A DNA stretch of 64,000 nt from Alteromonas gilva. GTDB taxonomy: Bacteria; Pseudomonadota; Gammaproteobacteria; Enterobacterales; Alteromonadaceae. The notes under the pieces were generated by a model. That model was not told where the DNA came from. It did not search any database and saw nothing but the letters and a program-made list of their open reading frames with translations. Positions 19,544 through 27,630 of this stretch are shown here, one piece after another. Location of the stretch: the NCBI RefSeq assembly GCF_028595265.1, contig NZ_JAQQXP010000002.1:248001-312000 (forward strand). The letters run 5' to 3'. How positions within the stretch are numbered: the first letter of the stretch is position 1; each line of letters opens with the position of its first letter. The position numbers were made by a program, and so were the translations under genes.

Positions 19544-20538
19544 CAATTAAACAGGTGAGTGAAAAAGCGGGTGTGTCGTCGGCCACGGTGTCGCGGGTAA
19601 TTAATAATACCGGTACAGTTAAAGAGAAAACCCGCGATGCGGTCATGGCTGCCATGGCAGAACTGGGTTATCGTCACAACGTTGTTGCCGCGTCACTGGC
19701 GTCCAATAAAACTCACACAATTGGCTATGTTGTTCCTGAGTTACACGGCTCCTTTTTTGGTGCCATGATGGGGGGCACTGAACAGGCATTACGGCAAGCT
19801 AAAAAGCACATGCTCATCGCGACCGGGCACTCCGATGCCAACATCGAAAAGGAGCAAATAGACGCGCTGCTGAGTCGTCGTTGCGACGCATTAATACTGC
19901 ATGTGGAAGCGGTGAGTAATGACTATCTGGTCAGTCTTGTGCATCAGGGCGTGGAGCTCGTCGTGGTGAACCGCTATATCGAAGAAATTGGTGAAAACTG
20001 CATTAGTCTGGACAATACCCTGGGCGGCTATCTTGCAACCCGGCATTTGCTGGAAATTGGCCATACCCAAATTGCTTACATCGCCGGTTCACTCTTTAAA
20101 GACGACGCTATTAATCGTTTAAACGGGCACCGCAAAGCCCTTGCCGAAGCGAACGTGGCTTACCAGGAAGGGCTTACCTACGAAGGTAACTTTCAGGCCC
20201 GTTCAGGTACTGATGGCATTCGGGCGTTACTTGCCAAAGGCGCAAAATTTACGGCCGTTGCGTGTGGTAACGACGAAATGGCATCCGGTGCGATGATCGC
20301 ATTACGAGAGGCCGGGCGGCGTATTCCGGAAGATGTATCGGTAATTGGTTACGACAACATCGATTTCGCCAGCTACCTTTCGCCGGGCTTAACTACCATG
20401 GATTACCCGGTGCAAAAAATTGGCAGTATGGCAGCGCACTGGGTACTTGAACGCGTGTATGGCCACAATCGCTACGACTACGAACATATTTTAAACCCGC
20501 GGCTGATATTAAGGGGCACCACCTGTAGCCCGGAGTGA
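19537..20538 (+). CDS. LacI-family transcriptional regulator
   Basis: The 333-residue protein has the LacI HTH at the N-terminus (TIKQVSEKAGVSSATVSRV, then the hinge region near residue 50) and a periplasmic-binding-protein-like effector domain (TAVACGNDEMASGAM, SVIGYDNIDFASY). It is the last gene of the GH1 operon and so probably autoregulated. It is the natural reader of the operators at 16179 and 16716. Confidence 0.93.
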   Translation: MVTIKQVSEKAGVSSATVSRVINNTGTVKEKTRDAVMAAMAELGYRHNVVAASLASNKTHTIGYVVPELHGSFFGAMMGGTEQALRQAKKHMLIATGHSDANIEKEQIDALLSRRCDALILHVEAVSNDYLVSLVHQGVELVVVNRYIEEIGENCISLDNTLGGYLATRHLLEIGHTQIAYIAGSLFKDDAINRLNGHRKALAEANVAYQEGLTYEGNFQARSGTDGIRALLAKGAKFTAVACGNDEMASGAMIALREAGRRIPEDVSVIGYDNIDFASYLSPGLTTMDYPVQKIGSMAAHWVLERVYGHNRYDYEHILNPRLILRGTTCSPE

Positions 20539-20836
20539 CCCTGGTAAATGACGACCAAATAACACATTAGTACATGTTATTTAACCGTGTAATCAGGCAG
20601 TGGCGGCCGCGCAGTCATCGCCTTCCGACTTTCGTTATCAAAACTCGTATATGTAGCCATCTACCTGTTAAACTTACCTTCTTTTTAAAGTTTTAGTTTT
20701 GTATAAATAAATAAGTTGAACTACTTTTAAACCTATAATTGAGTTTAACAACCTTAACCGTGCACTGCTAACAACCTGGTTTTAGCAGTTAGCTACAGCG
20801 ACACCCCTACTTTATGTGTCACGGAGTAATGACAGG

Positions 20837-22426
20837 ATGCGCAACAACCAGCCCGTAACCCAACGAGAGTATAAATTTTCAGATAAATACCGGCTTATTT
20901 CTGCTACCGACCAGCGCGGTATCATTACGCATTGTAACGATGCGTTCATTGAAGTAAGTGGCTATTCTAAAGAAGAGCTCATTGGTAAGAATCACAATTT
21001 AGTTCGTCATCCTGATATGCCGCCCAGCGTGTTTAAAGAGATGTGGCAAACGCTGCAAGCGGGCCGAATTTGGATGGGCCTGGTAAAAAACCGGCGTAAA
21101 AATGGCGATCATTATTGGGTGTCTGCGTTTGTAACGCCAGTGTACGAAAATAACAGTGTGGTGGGTTACGAGTCAGTGCGGGTACCGGCGTTGGATCACG
21201 AAGTGGCCCGTGCTGAATTCCGCTACAGTCGCATCCGGGAGGGCAAATCGGCGGCGTCGTCAGGTGAACGTTACGCCTATTTCCTGAAAAAGTTCGCGCC
21301 TTTTTGGTTGCCGGCCATTCCAATGCTGGCATTTTTAGCCTTTAATGGTGGCTTGCTGCCAGTGGCTGTTTCAGCCGTACTGCTGATTATTATGGCAATC
21401 TGGCAGTGGCAGCAAACGCAAAGCGACTGGGAATCATTGATTGCATTAAGCCCTGACTCTTATGATAACGCCGTGGTCGCACAAACCTATTTTAGTGATT
21501 TAGGTGCGGTGGCCCGGGCGAAGCTGGTACTGGGCTGCGAGTTGGCTCGCAGCCGCACCGCGTTAACCCGCATTAAGGATGCTGCAGGCGGTCTTGAAGA
21601 GATAGCCAATACAACACACACCCAGGCTGAGATGACCTCCTCTGCGGTAGTGCAGCAAAATCAGGCTACTCAGCAAATTGCGTCGGCGGTTACGCAAATG
21701 TCACAATCGATTCAGGAAGTGGCCGAGCGCGTAGAGCAAAACGCCGAAACCGCGCGTTCTGCTGCGAGCAATGTAGAAACGGGCAACCAAAAAGCAGAGT
21801 CTGCGGCAGTGGCCATTAATGAGCTGGAAAGTGTTGTTCAGTCTATTTCATCGACAGTAACCGAACTGGCACAAAGCACCAGCGATATTGGTGAGGCGGC
21901 GAGTATTATTTCGTCTATCGCTGAGCAAACCAACCTGTTGGCACTTAACGCCGCTATTGAAGCCGCGCGTGCCGGTGAGCAAGGGCGTGGATTTGCCGTG
22001 GTGGCCGACGAGGTCAGAGCGCTGGCATCGAAAACCCGCGAATCAACCGATCGTATTCATAACATCATCAAAGAGCTTGCCAGCCGCAGTGAACGTGCCG
22101 TTAAAGTCTCAGCAAACGGGCTGGAATCGGCTAAGTTGGGCGCTTCTATAGTACAGGAAACCAAGCAGGCCTTGTCTGAAATCAACACCGCCGTGCATGG
22201 CATTACGCAGATGACCATCGAAATGTCGGCAGCCGTTGAACAGCAAAGCTCAGTAGCGGAACATATCAACCAACAAGTGGTTGAAATTGCCGATGGCGCC
22301 GCTGATACCCAGAAAAGCTCAGAAGAATCACTGGAGGCCAGCAAACGTTTACATGGCACCATTGCAGAGGTTAACGGTGTGATTAAACGCTTTAATACCG
22401 ACACCCAGGTGGGTGCAAAGCGTTAG
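20837..22426 (+). CDS. PAS-domain methyl-accepting chemotaxis protein (Aer-like)
   Basis: The protein of about 529 residues has an N-terminal PAS domain (GIITHCNDAFIEVSGYSKEEL, GLVKNRRKNGDHYWV), a short hydrophobic pair near residues 160-195 with almost no periplasmic loop, and a long coiled-coil signalling domain. The hairpin tip holds the conserved EQTNLLALNAAIEAARAGE block. This is the layout of Aer-type energy or redox sensors, which report to CheA through CheW. A flavin is the usual PAS ligand, but this cannot be read from the sequence. I place the start at the ATG at 20837 with a GGAG site upstream; an upstream GTG at 20816 is the alternative. Confidence 0.9.
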   Translation: MRNNQPVTQREYKFSDKYRLISATDQRGIITHCNDAFIEVSGYSKEELIGKNHNLVRHPDMPPSVFKEMWQTLQAGRIWMGLVKNRRKNGDHYWVSAFVTPVYENNSVVGYESVRVPALDHEVARAEFRYSRIREGKSAASSGERYAYFLKKFAPFWLPAIPMLAFLAFNGGLLPVAVSAVLLIIMAIWQWQQTQSDWESLIALSPDSYDNAVVAQTYFSDLGAVARAKLVLGCELARSRTALTRIKDAAGGLEEIANTTHTQAEMTSSAVVQQNQATQQIASAVTQMSQSIQEVAERVEQNAETARSAASNVETGNQKAESAAVAINELESVVQSISSTVTELAQSTSDIGEAASIISSIAEQTNLLALNAAIEAARAGEQGRGFAVVADEVRALASKTRESTDRIHNIIKELASRSERAVKVSANGLESAKLGASIVQETKQALSEINTAVHGITQMTIEMSAAVEQQSSVAEHINQQVVEIADGAADTQKSSEESLEASKRLHGTIAEVNGVIKRFNTDTQVGAKR

Positions 22427-22648
22427 CGACACGCTAAGCTTATTTTCAGCGGCCCAGGTGTTGCTGCCGGGGCAAGCAAATTGCCCGGCAAGCGCGGAAG
22501 CGCTTCATGCCGGCGGCTTTAAAGAGCTAATGAAGGCTTGGTCACCACCAGCCCACCAACTGCTAATCAGGCGCCAGTCAAGGCATTGACTGGCAGACGC
22601 CCTGGCCAACACCTACATAACCGTAAACAGCTCATCCGAGTCTTCTGC

Positions 22649-23050
22649 TTAAATCAGATATTTTCGTTGTATAACAACAAATATGGCAAACAAAATGGTA
22701 ACGATATAAATAAACCCAGTAGCAAACTGATTAAAGAAAAAACTTAATACCGCAGAGCTTTTAATAGCATCAATGCCGATCACAACAGCTAATCCCGGCC
22801 ACAGGGTTAAAAATAAAATCAGAGCGGCCTGAATATTATCTCTCAGGCACAACTTAAACCTGTTTAGATATTGCGCTGAGCAAAGCAGTACGTAACTTAT
22901 CAACAGCATTAAATAGGAGGCTTCAGCACTACCTGATGCTATGTTAAAACCTGCGTTAATGGCGAGCGCAACTACCATCCACACCATTAACACGCCATTG
23001 TGTTTCAATATGTTCATAGGCACTTCGTAAAAATGTGGCTTCGAATCCAT
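22649..23050 (-). CDS. Hypothetical four-TM membrane protein
   Basis: The 133-residue frame has four clear hydrophobic segments (VLMVWMVVALAINAGF, YLMLLISYVLLCSAQ, ALILFLTLWPGLAVVIGI, FIYIVTILFAIFVVI) separated by short loops. An AGGAAG site precedes the start. No family was recognised. It stands alone between the chemoreceptor and yebG. Confidence 0.6.
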   Translation of the reverse strand: MDSKPHFYEVPMNILKHNGVLMVWMVVALAINAGFNIASGSAEASYLMLLISYVLLCSAQYLNRFKLCLRDNIQAALILFLTLWPGLAVVIGIDAIKSSAVLSFFFNQFATGFIYIVTILFAIFVVIQRKYLI

Positions 23051-23538
23051 GGTGATGAGTCTTCCTTATGCACGGCGATGATTTGCCAACATCTGCTCTC
23101 TGAAGGAACAGATCAGGCATCTGATGAGGATTGGCTGAATACTAATATAGCCGTGATACGGCATTAATATGCATTTGAGTTGCTAACAAATACCTGACTG
23201 GAAAGATGCACCTGCAGTAGCAGGGCAACACACCATACCGCCTGCTAACAAACAGGTTGTTGTTTGAATAAAAGTGGGGGGAGTGCTTGTGTCATAATCA
23301 GTCCGTTGAATATTTAACCAACTTCTACCATAGCACCATGGTATTTTCGCGCAACTTAATTATGGCCGCGACTATGTCTGGTGTGGCGATTGTATTAGCT
23401 AACGACTGTCACTAGTTGGGGAAATCTGCAGAGGAGCCGGGTTGGCGAAAATAAATCACGACAAGCGCCCAATTATGTAAGCCGCTGGCTGGTTATTACC
23501 CAGCGGCTAATATGCTGCTAATGGATAGCGTAAGTTGC
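23051..23538. other. Intergenic region with a strong hairpin
   Basis: No convincing gene is seen. A 25-codon frame at 23338-23415 lacks a good ribosome site. The only clear element is a 9-bp hairpin AGCCGCTGG/CCAGCGGCT (23480-23508) just after the yebG stop, which could end yebG transcription although it lacks a T tract. Confidence 0.4.
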
Positions 23539-23826
23539 TTAGCCGTTGGCTTTAAGCTTTACCACATCAGCGCCTTCGCTCGACAAAATGGTGTCGGCCG
23601 CCGTGCCTTTGAGTAACTTGGCCACGTTGTCTTTATTTTTGGCCAGCATCACTGATAGCTCTTCTGCCAAGGACTCTTCCAGCTTAATGCCTTTTGCTTC
23701 CAGATATATCGCCAGATTGTCGGCCACATCGAGCATTTTATCGTACTGATCGGCAGCTTTTTTATCGGTAGTAACCAACTTCTCTACCCCTTTGTGTGAA
23801 ACCACGTACTGTGTTGTGATTGCCAT
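23539..23826 (-). CDS. yebG: YebG-family SOS-induced protein
   Basis: The 95-residue protein starts MAITTQYVVSHKGVEKLV and has the YebG-like body AADQYDKMLDVADNLA. YebG is a small DNA-damage-inducible protein of unknown mechanism in E. coli. I use the internal ATG at 23826 because the family homology starts there; the frame extends further upstream across the LexA box and that part is not coding. It is divergent from umuDC and shares its LexA box. Confidence 0.88.
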   Translation of the reverse strand: MAITTQYVVSHKGVEKLVTTDKKAADQYDKMLDVADNLAIYLEAKGIKLEESLAEELSVMLAKNKDNVAKLLKGTAADTILSSEGADVVKLKANG

Positions 23827-23875
23827 GGTGTAACTCCGTTGTTTGTGAAATACCTTGCTACTGTAGCGTACTATA

Positions 23876-23891
23876 CTGTATAAATAAACAG
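23876..23891. promoter_or_regulatory. LexA (SOS) box shared by yebG and umuDC
   Basis: CTGTATAAATAAACAG fits the CTGT-N8-ACAG consensus exactly with an A/T-rich centre. It lies 50 bases from the yebG start and about 29 bases from the umuD start, so a single LexA dimer could repress both directions. Confidence 0.92.
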
Positions 23892-23919
23892 TAATTTTAA
23901 AACAGTGGTACCGTTTCTC

Positions 23920-24336
23920 ATGCTTCAAATTATTCCCGTAGCCGCACAGGCTGGTATTACCGGGTTTGAATCGCCAGCCGCCGAATATAAACAACTCGAA
24001 CTGGATCTCGATGAACTGCTTATTGAACACCCCACTGCCACCTTTATTGGTCAGGCGCAGGGCGATTCTATGACCGGTGTGGGAATTTTTGATGGCGATC
24101 TGCTTATTGTGGACCGCGCCGCACATCCCACCTCTCTCGACGTAATAGTGGCAAACTTAAATGGCGCATTTGTGTGCAAGCTCTACGATCGCAAGGCGCA
24201 GGTATTGTTGTCGCCGGGCCTTGATCATCAGCCCTATGTGTTGGGCGAAGGCGATACATTCGAAGTAGAAGGCATCGTTGTGCGCTCAGTGCGTATGCAC
24301 CGCTATGTTCGGTGGTTAAGCCAATGTATGCGCTAA
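23920..24336 (+). CDS. umuD: DNA polymerase V subunit UmuD (short N-terminal arm)
   Basis: The product of about 138 residues matches UmuD through SPAAEYKQLELDLDELLIEHP, the catalytic Ser block GDSMTG and the Lys block GAFVCKLYD. The family self-cleaves on RecA filaments to give UmuD', which joins UmuC in translesion polymerase V. Only 14 residues precede the Gly that aligns with the E. coli cleavage Gly25, and the residue before it is Thr instead of Cys/Ala. An Ala-Gly pair lies three residues earlier. A GTG at 23905 would add five residues. It overlaps the umuC start. Confidence 0.88.
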   Translation: MLQIIPVAAQAGITGFESPAAEYKQLELDLDELLIEHPTATFIGQAQGDSMTGVGIFDGDLLIVDRAAHPTSLDVIVANLNGAFVCKLYDRKAQVLLSPGLDHQPYVLGEGDTFEVEGIVVRSVRMHRYVRWLSQCMR

Positions 24337-25580
24337 TTGATGCCAACAGCTTTTACGCATCGGCTGAAAAGGTGTTCGACCCTGCCATACGCCAGCGCCC
24401 GGTTGTTGTACTAACCAATAACGATGGCTGCATTTGTGCGCTGTGCGAGTATGCAAAGCAGCTTGGGGTAAAAAAATTTGGCCCCTATTACAAAGTAAAA
24501 AAACTGCTGGCGCGGCATAATGCTGTAATTCGTTCCTCCAATTATGAACTCTATGACTACCTGTCGAATAAAATGATGCAGGTGGTGGCAAGCTACGCGC
24601 CCGAGCAACACATTTATTCTATCGACGAGTGCTTTTTACACTTTGACAACTGGCGACCGGCGTTGCCATGGCATGATTACGCCAGGCAAATCCAGCAGGA
24701 TGTATGGCAACAGGTTCGTTTACCGGTAGGCGTGGGGATTGGCACTACCCCCACATTGGCAAAAGTAGCCAGTTTTGCGGGCAAAAAGCTGGGCAATAAA
24801 ACAGGTATCGCAGTGCTCGACACGCCGCAGGAAAGGCAGGCCGTGCTAAGCCAAATGGATGTTCAGGATGTGTGGGGCATTGGCAAACGTATAGCCTTAA
24901 AATTGCGCAGCCTGGGCATTGCAACGGCCTGGCAACTTGCCACCTTCGACGCTAAAACATTACGCAAACAATTCTCCGTAGAGATTGAACGCACAGTGCG
25001 CGAACTTAACGGCATTACGTGTATTAAGTGGGAGCAGGAGCGCGCCAAAAAGCAGCAAATTTACTCGACCCGCGCCTTTGGGCAACCGGTAACGAGTCAT
25101 CAGGCGCTGCGTGAAAGCCTGTGCTGGCATGCCGAGAAAGTGGCCGATAAACTGCGCAGGCAACACAGTAAAGCCCTGTTACTCACGCTGTTTACGCACG
25201 CGAACCCATTTGCCGATACTGAGCAGTACCACAAAGCGGTGCAACACCGTTTTGCCCAACCCACTAACGACACACGGGCGCTGGTGCAGGCCGCGAGTAA
25301 CGCCAGTAACGCGCTTTATAAAGCCAATATAAAGCTCCACAAGTGCGGCGTGGGCGCCATCGAAATTATCGACACTGATCATGAACAAGGCGATATGTTT
25401 GCCGAGCTGCAACACAACCCCAAACTCATGCAATGCATGGACGCCATTAACCACCGCTATGGCAGTCAGACCATCGGCGCCGCCGCCAAAGGCATTAATC
25501 CGCAATGGAAGATGAAGCGGGAATACCTGTCGCCTCAATACACCACCAACTGGCGGCATATACCCAAGGTGGGGTGTTGA
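24324..25580 (+). CDS. umuC: DNA polymerase V catalytic subunit UmuC
   Basis: This Y-family polymerase of about 418 residues bypasses DNA lesions with UmuD'. It shows MYALIDANSFYASAEKVF (first metal Asp), the steric and fingers region TNNDGCICA, the catalytic YSIDECFLHFD, GIGTTPTLAKVA and the helix-hairpin-helix DVWGIGKRIALKL. The C-terminal part (TSHQALRESLCWHAE, KGINPQWKMKREYLSP) is typical of UmuC. The ATG at 24324 matches the family start and overlaps umuD by 13 bases. A decayed second copy of the C-terminal region lies 1.3 kb downstream. Confidence 0.95.
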   Translation: MYALIDANSFYASAEKVFDPAIRQRPVVVLTNNDGCICALCEYAKQLGVKKFGPYYKVKKLLARHNAVIRSSNYELYDYLSNKMMQVVASYAPEQHIYSIDECFLHFDNWRPALPWHDYARQIQQDVWQQVRLPVGVGIGTTPTLAKVASFAGKKLGNKTGIAVLDTPQERQAVLSQMDVQDVWGIGKRIALKLRSLGIATAWQLATFDAKTLRKQFSVEIERTVRELNGITCIKWEQERAKKQQIYSTRAFGQPVTSHQALRESLCWHAEKVADKLRRQHSKALLLTLFTHANPFADTEQYHKAVQHRFAQPTNDTRALVQAASNASNALYKANIKLHKCGVGAIEIIDTDHEQGDMFAELQHNPKLMQCMDAINHRYGSQTIGAAAKGINPQWKMKREYLSPQYTTNWRHIPKVGC

Positions 25581-25722
25581 TAGACTAGCAGTAGCGTATT
25601 TACGATTGGGATTACTGGACGCTCAATTCTATCCAAACATACACTCCTGTCTTGCAAGAGTTGCAATATGCATCAAAAAATTTAGCTATTACATGTCATA
25701 CGTGTTAACTGTATTAATGGGG

Positions 25723-25740
25723 CTTGTGAAATATCACAAG
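25723..25740. promoter_or_regulatory. Perfect 7-bp palindrome upstream of the broken gene
   Basis: CTTGTGA-AATA-TCACAAG lies 34 bases before the start of the pseudogene at 25774. The half sites look like CRP's TGTGA/TCACA, but the spacing is four instead of six, so the reader is unknown. Confidence 0.4.
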
Positions 25741-25773
25741 TGAAGGAATATCCATATAATTCAAGGAAATTAA

Positions 25774-26223
25774 ATGAGACTGTATGTCTCAGTGGCGATA
25801 GCCATGTTGCTCATTAATGCGTTTACATTAAGTAGCGCAGCCGTAGCTGATAATATAACTGTTATATGTAACTCGTGTTAAGAAAATCAAAATGATGGTT
25901 CACTCGCAATATTGAAAGTTTCGGGGGTCAGAAATTCTCTCACTAACATTCAATATGAAGTTGTTGATGCTGATGGCAATGAAGCTCCACTTGAAAAAAT
26001 TATCAACGGCCGGGTCACGTTTAGATTTGAGACGGCAGCAAACTTTCAAGAAGAGTGGCTTGGTTTCATGCAGGAAACGTATAACATGGAAGCCTCTGAA
26101 ATTACCATTAAGTGAGTGGAAAGGCTTTCTATTCCAGTTCACAAGGCCAAATATATTATTACTGATATTGAAAATGGAGAGGCTTCACCACCTCCTGAAG
26201 ATGACATGGAAGAACCACAATGA
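25774..26223 (+). pseudogene. Secreted hypothetical protein interrupted by two in-frame stops
   Basis: The frame opens with an AAGGA site and a good signal peptide (RLYVSVAIAMLLINAF, then SSAAVADN). It then meets TAA at 25879-25881, continues in the same frame through ILKVSGVRNSLTNIQYEVVD to a TGA at 26113-26115, and runs on to PPPEDDMEEPQ and a third stop at 26221. Read through, it would be about 147 residues. The last stop overlaps the start of the next gene by ATGA, which suggests this was once an intact coupled gene. No family was recognised. Confidence 0.55.
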
Positions 26224-26543
26224 AGAAATATATATTTCCATATTCGAGTAGAGGGACGACAGAATCTGGTGTCGTCGCAGCTGTATGTAATGCTTTTTAC
26301 TTGTTTGGAATGAGCATTTTCACTTATGTTTTACTGAGCACTATATTCGCGTTCGCTATTATTTTGGCTGGTTTAGAATACAATGGGTCGTACCATACTA
26401 TATTCACCAGTCAGCTGACGTTCGTGATATTAGGAGCGTTGTCTATTTTGAGTGCTGTGATATTAAATTGGTTGAATATTCTTTTAAGCGCGCTTCGAGC
26501 TTATATCAATTCTTTATCATCCAAAAGCAATTCAAGAACTTAA
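26220..26543 (+). CDS. Hypothetical membrane protein
   Basis: The 107-residue frame encodes about three hydrophobic stretches (FYLFGMSIFTYVLLSTIFAFAIILA and FVILGALSILSAVILNWLNILLS) with a polar C-terminus. It starts within the stop codon of the interrupted secreted-protein frame, so the two were likely co-translated. The region is AT-richer than umuC. No family was recognised. Confidence 0.55.
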   Translation: MKKYIFPYSSRGTTESGVVAAVCNAFYLFGMSIFTYVLLSTIFAFAIILAGLEYNGSYHTIFTSQLTFVILGALSILSAVILNWLNILLSALRAYINSLSSKSNSRT

Positions 26544-26621
26544 CAGATAAACAATAACTGGGTGTGTGAATCTCTGGGATTATGTCAATCTGGCATGGTC
26601 GAGCAAATTCACACAACCCTG

Positions 26622-26696
26622 TTAAGCTACTTCTCCTAAGTTAATCATTTGAGCCTCATATTGATTTGGGCTTTGGTAGTGAAGGTAAGAATGCAT
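26622..26696 (-). mobile_element. IS3-family transposase C-terminal remnant
   Basis: On the minus strand the frame reads MHSYLHYQSPNQYEAQMINL and ends at a TAA after GEVA. The HSYLxYxSPxxYE pattern is the typical tail of IS3-group OrfB transposases. Upstream the frame is broken by stops, so only the tail is left. Just beyond, GTGTGAAT (near 26570) and AATTCACAC (near 26605) form an inverted pair that might be part of the element's end. No intact copy is in the window. Confidence 0.5.
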
Positions 26697-26884
26697 TTAC
26701 GGCGGAACATGTCAGATAAGCCCTGTTTCTTCAATGAGTAAGTAACCTACGAATACAACGTGGGCACGAAATTGAATATCCAAAATCCAAGTTAGATACA
26801 TATAAAGTTGCTAAGTTCGTACAGCCAATATAATACCTCTCACAGCTTTACTGAATTAGTTAGCTTTTGAAGAACACATATCGC

Positions 26885-27153
26885 TGCAAAAGCAGCAAAT
26901 TTACTCTACCCGCGCGCGCCTTCGGGCAACCGGTAACCAGCCATCAGGCGCTGCGTGAAAGTCTGTGCTGGCATGCCGAGCTACAGCACAACCCCAAACT
27001 TATGCGGTGTATGGATGCATTAACCAACGTTACGGCAGCCAAACCATTGGTGCTGCTGCTAAAGGCATTAACCCGCAGTGGAGCATGAAACGCGAATACC
27101 TGGCACCGCAGTACACCACTAACTGGCGGCATATACCAAAGGTGGGGTGTTAG
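26885..27153 (+). pseudogene. umuC remnant with internal deletion and frameshifts
   Basis: The sequence repeats the 3' part of the intact umuC: AAGCAGCAAATTTACTC, then the TSHQALRESLCWHAE segment, then LQHNPKL and the terminal NWRHIPKVGC. The 270 bases that lie between two TGCCGAG copies in the intact gene (25130 and 25400) are missing, leaving a single copy. A four-base insertion (extra GCGC near 26915) and a one-base loss near 27020 break the frame. It is a decayed partial duplicate. Confidence 0.85.
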
Positions 27154-27366
27154 TCACAGGACGAGCTCAATGCAGCCGTAAGGGGCGCGGACAACAATGT
27201 ATCGTAATTCTACCTAGCGCTAACCAAGGGCAACATGTAGCGACCAAATTGCTCCTGGTTGGCTTTCTAGACTTGGTAATGGACATCAGTATTACTCTAA
27301 GGCCAAGAATAGCCTCACAATAGTGTTTGTCTGTAACTTGAACAATATTCTCCGCTTCGCGAAGCG

Positions 27367-27558
27367 TTAGTCAGATGACGAGCTGCCGGTTTTTGGCTTT
27401 TCGATTTTGTCACTGAAAGCAGAGCTTATATCAGCAACCAACTGAGTTGAAACGAGCTGCTGCGGAATCTCACTTGGTGGAACGTTGCGGCCGCCTTGCA
27501 CCAACAAGCAATCTTGAGCAGAAATCTCGTTTTTGGTTAAAAAATGTACTATATTCAT
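27367..27558 (-). CDS. Small peptide with double-glycine-like leader
   Basis: The 63-residue frame has an AGGA site seven bases before its ATG. Residues 12-23 read ISAQDCLLVQGG, which fits the pattern of double-glycine leaders (hydrophobic -12, Ser -11, acidic -8, hydrophobic -4, Gly -2, Gly -1). The remainder (RNVPPSEIPQQL to the GSSSSD end) is polar with no cysteine. It is divergent from the large hybrid regulator gene. No peptidase-containing transporter is in the window, so the leader reading is a hypothesis. Confidence 0.5.
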   Translation of the reverse strand: MNIVHFLTKNEISAQDCLLVQGGRNVPPSEIPQQLVSTQLVADISSAFSDKIEKPKTGSSSSD

Positions 27559-27630
27559 TTGGGGTCCTCGTTTAATTTCAATTGCAGTGTGAGTATCAAA
27601 GTGTAATTAAATAAATTTGGAGACTAGCTC

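Noticed and set aside
23338..23415. 25-codon frame with a hydrophobic stretch
   Set aside because: It lacks a clear Shine-Dalgarno site, and nothing nearby supports a function.
23827..24126. N-terminal extension of yebG in frame across the LexA box and umuD
   Set aside because: YebG homology starts at the internal ATG, and the extension would run through the SOS operator and the opposite gene.
25723..25740. CRP binding site
   Set aside because: The TGTGA and TCACA halves are separated by four bases and not six, so I list it only as an unassigned palindrome.
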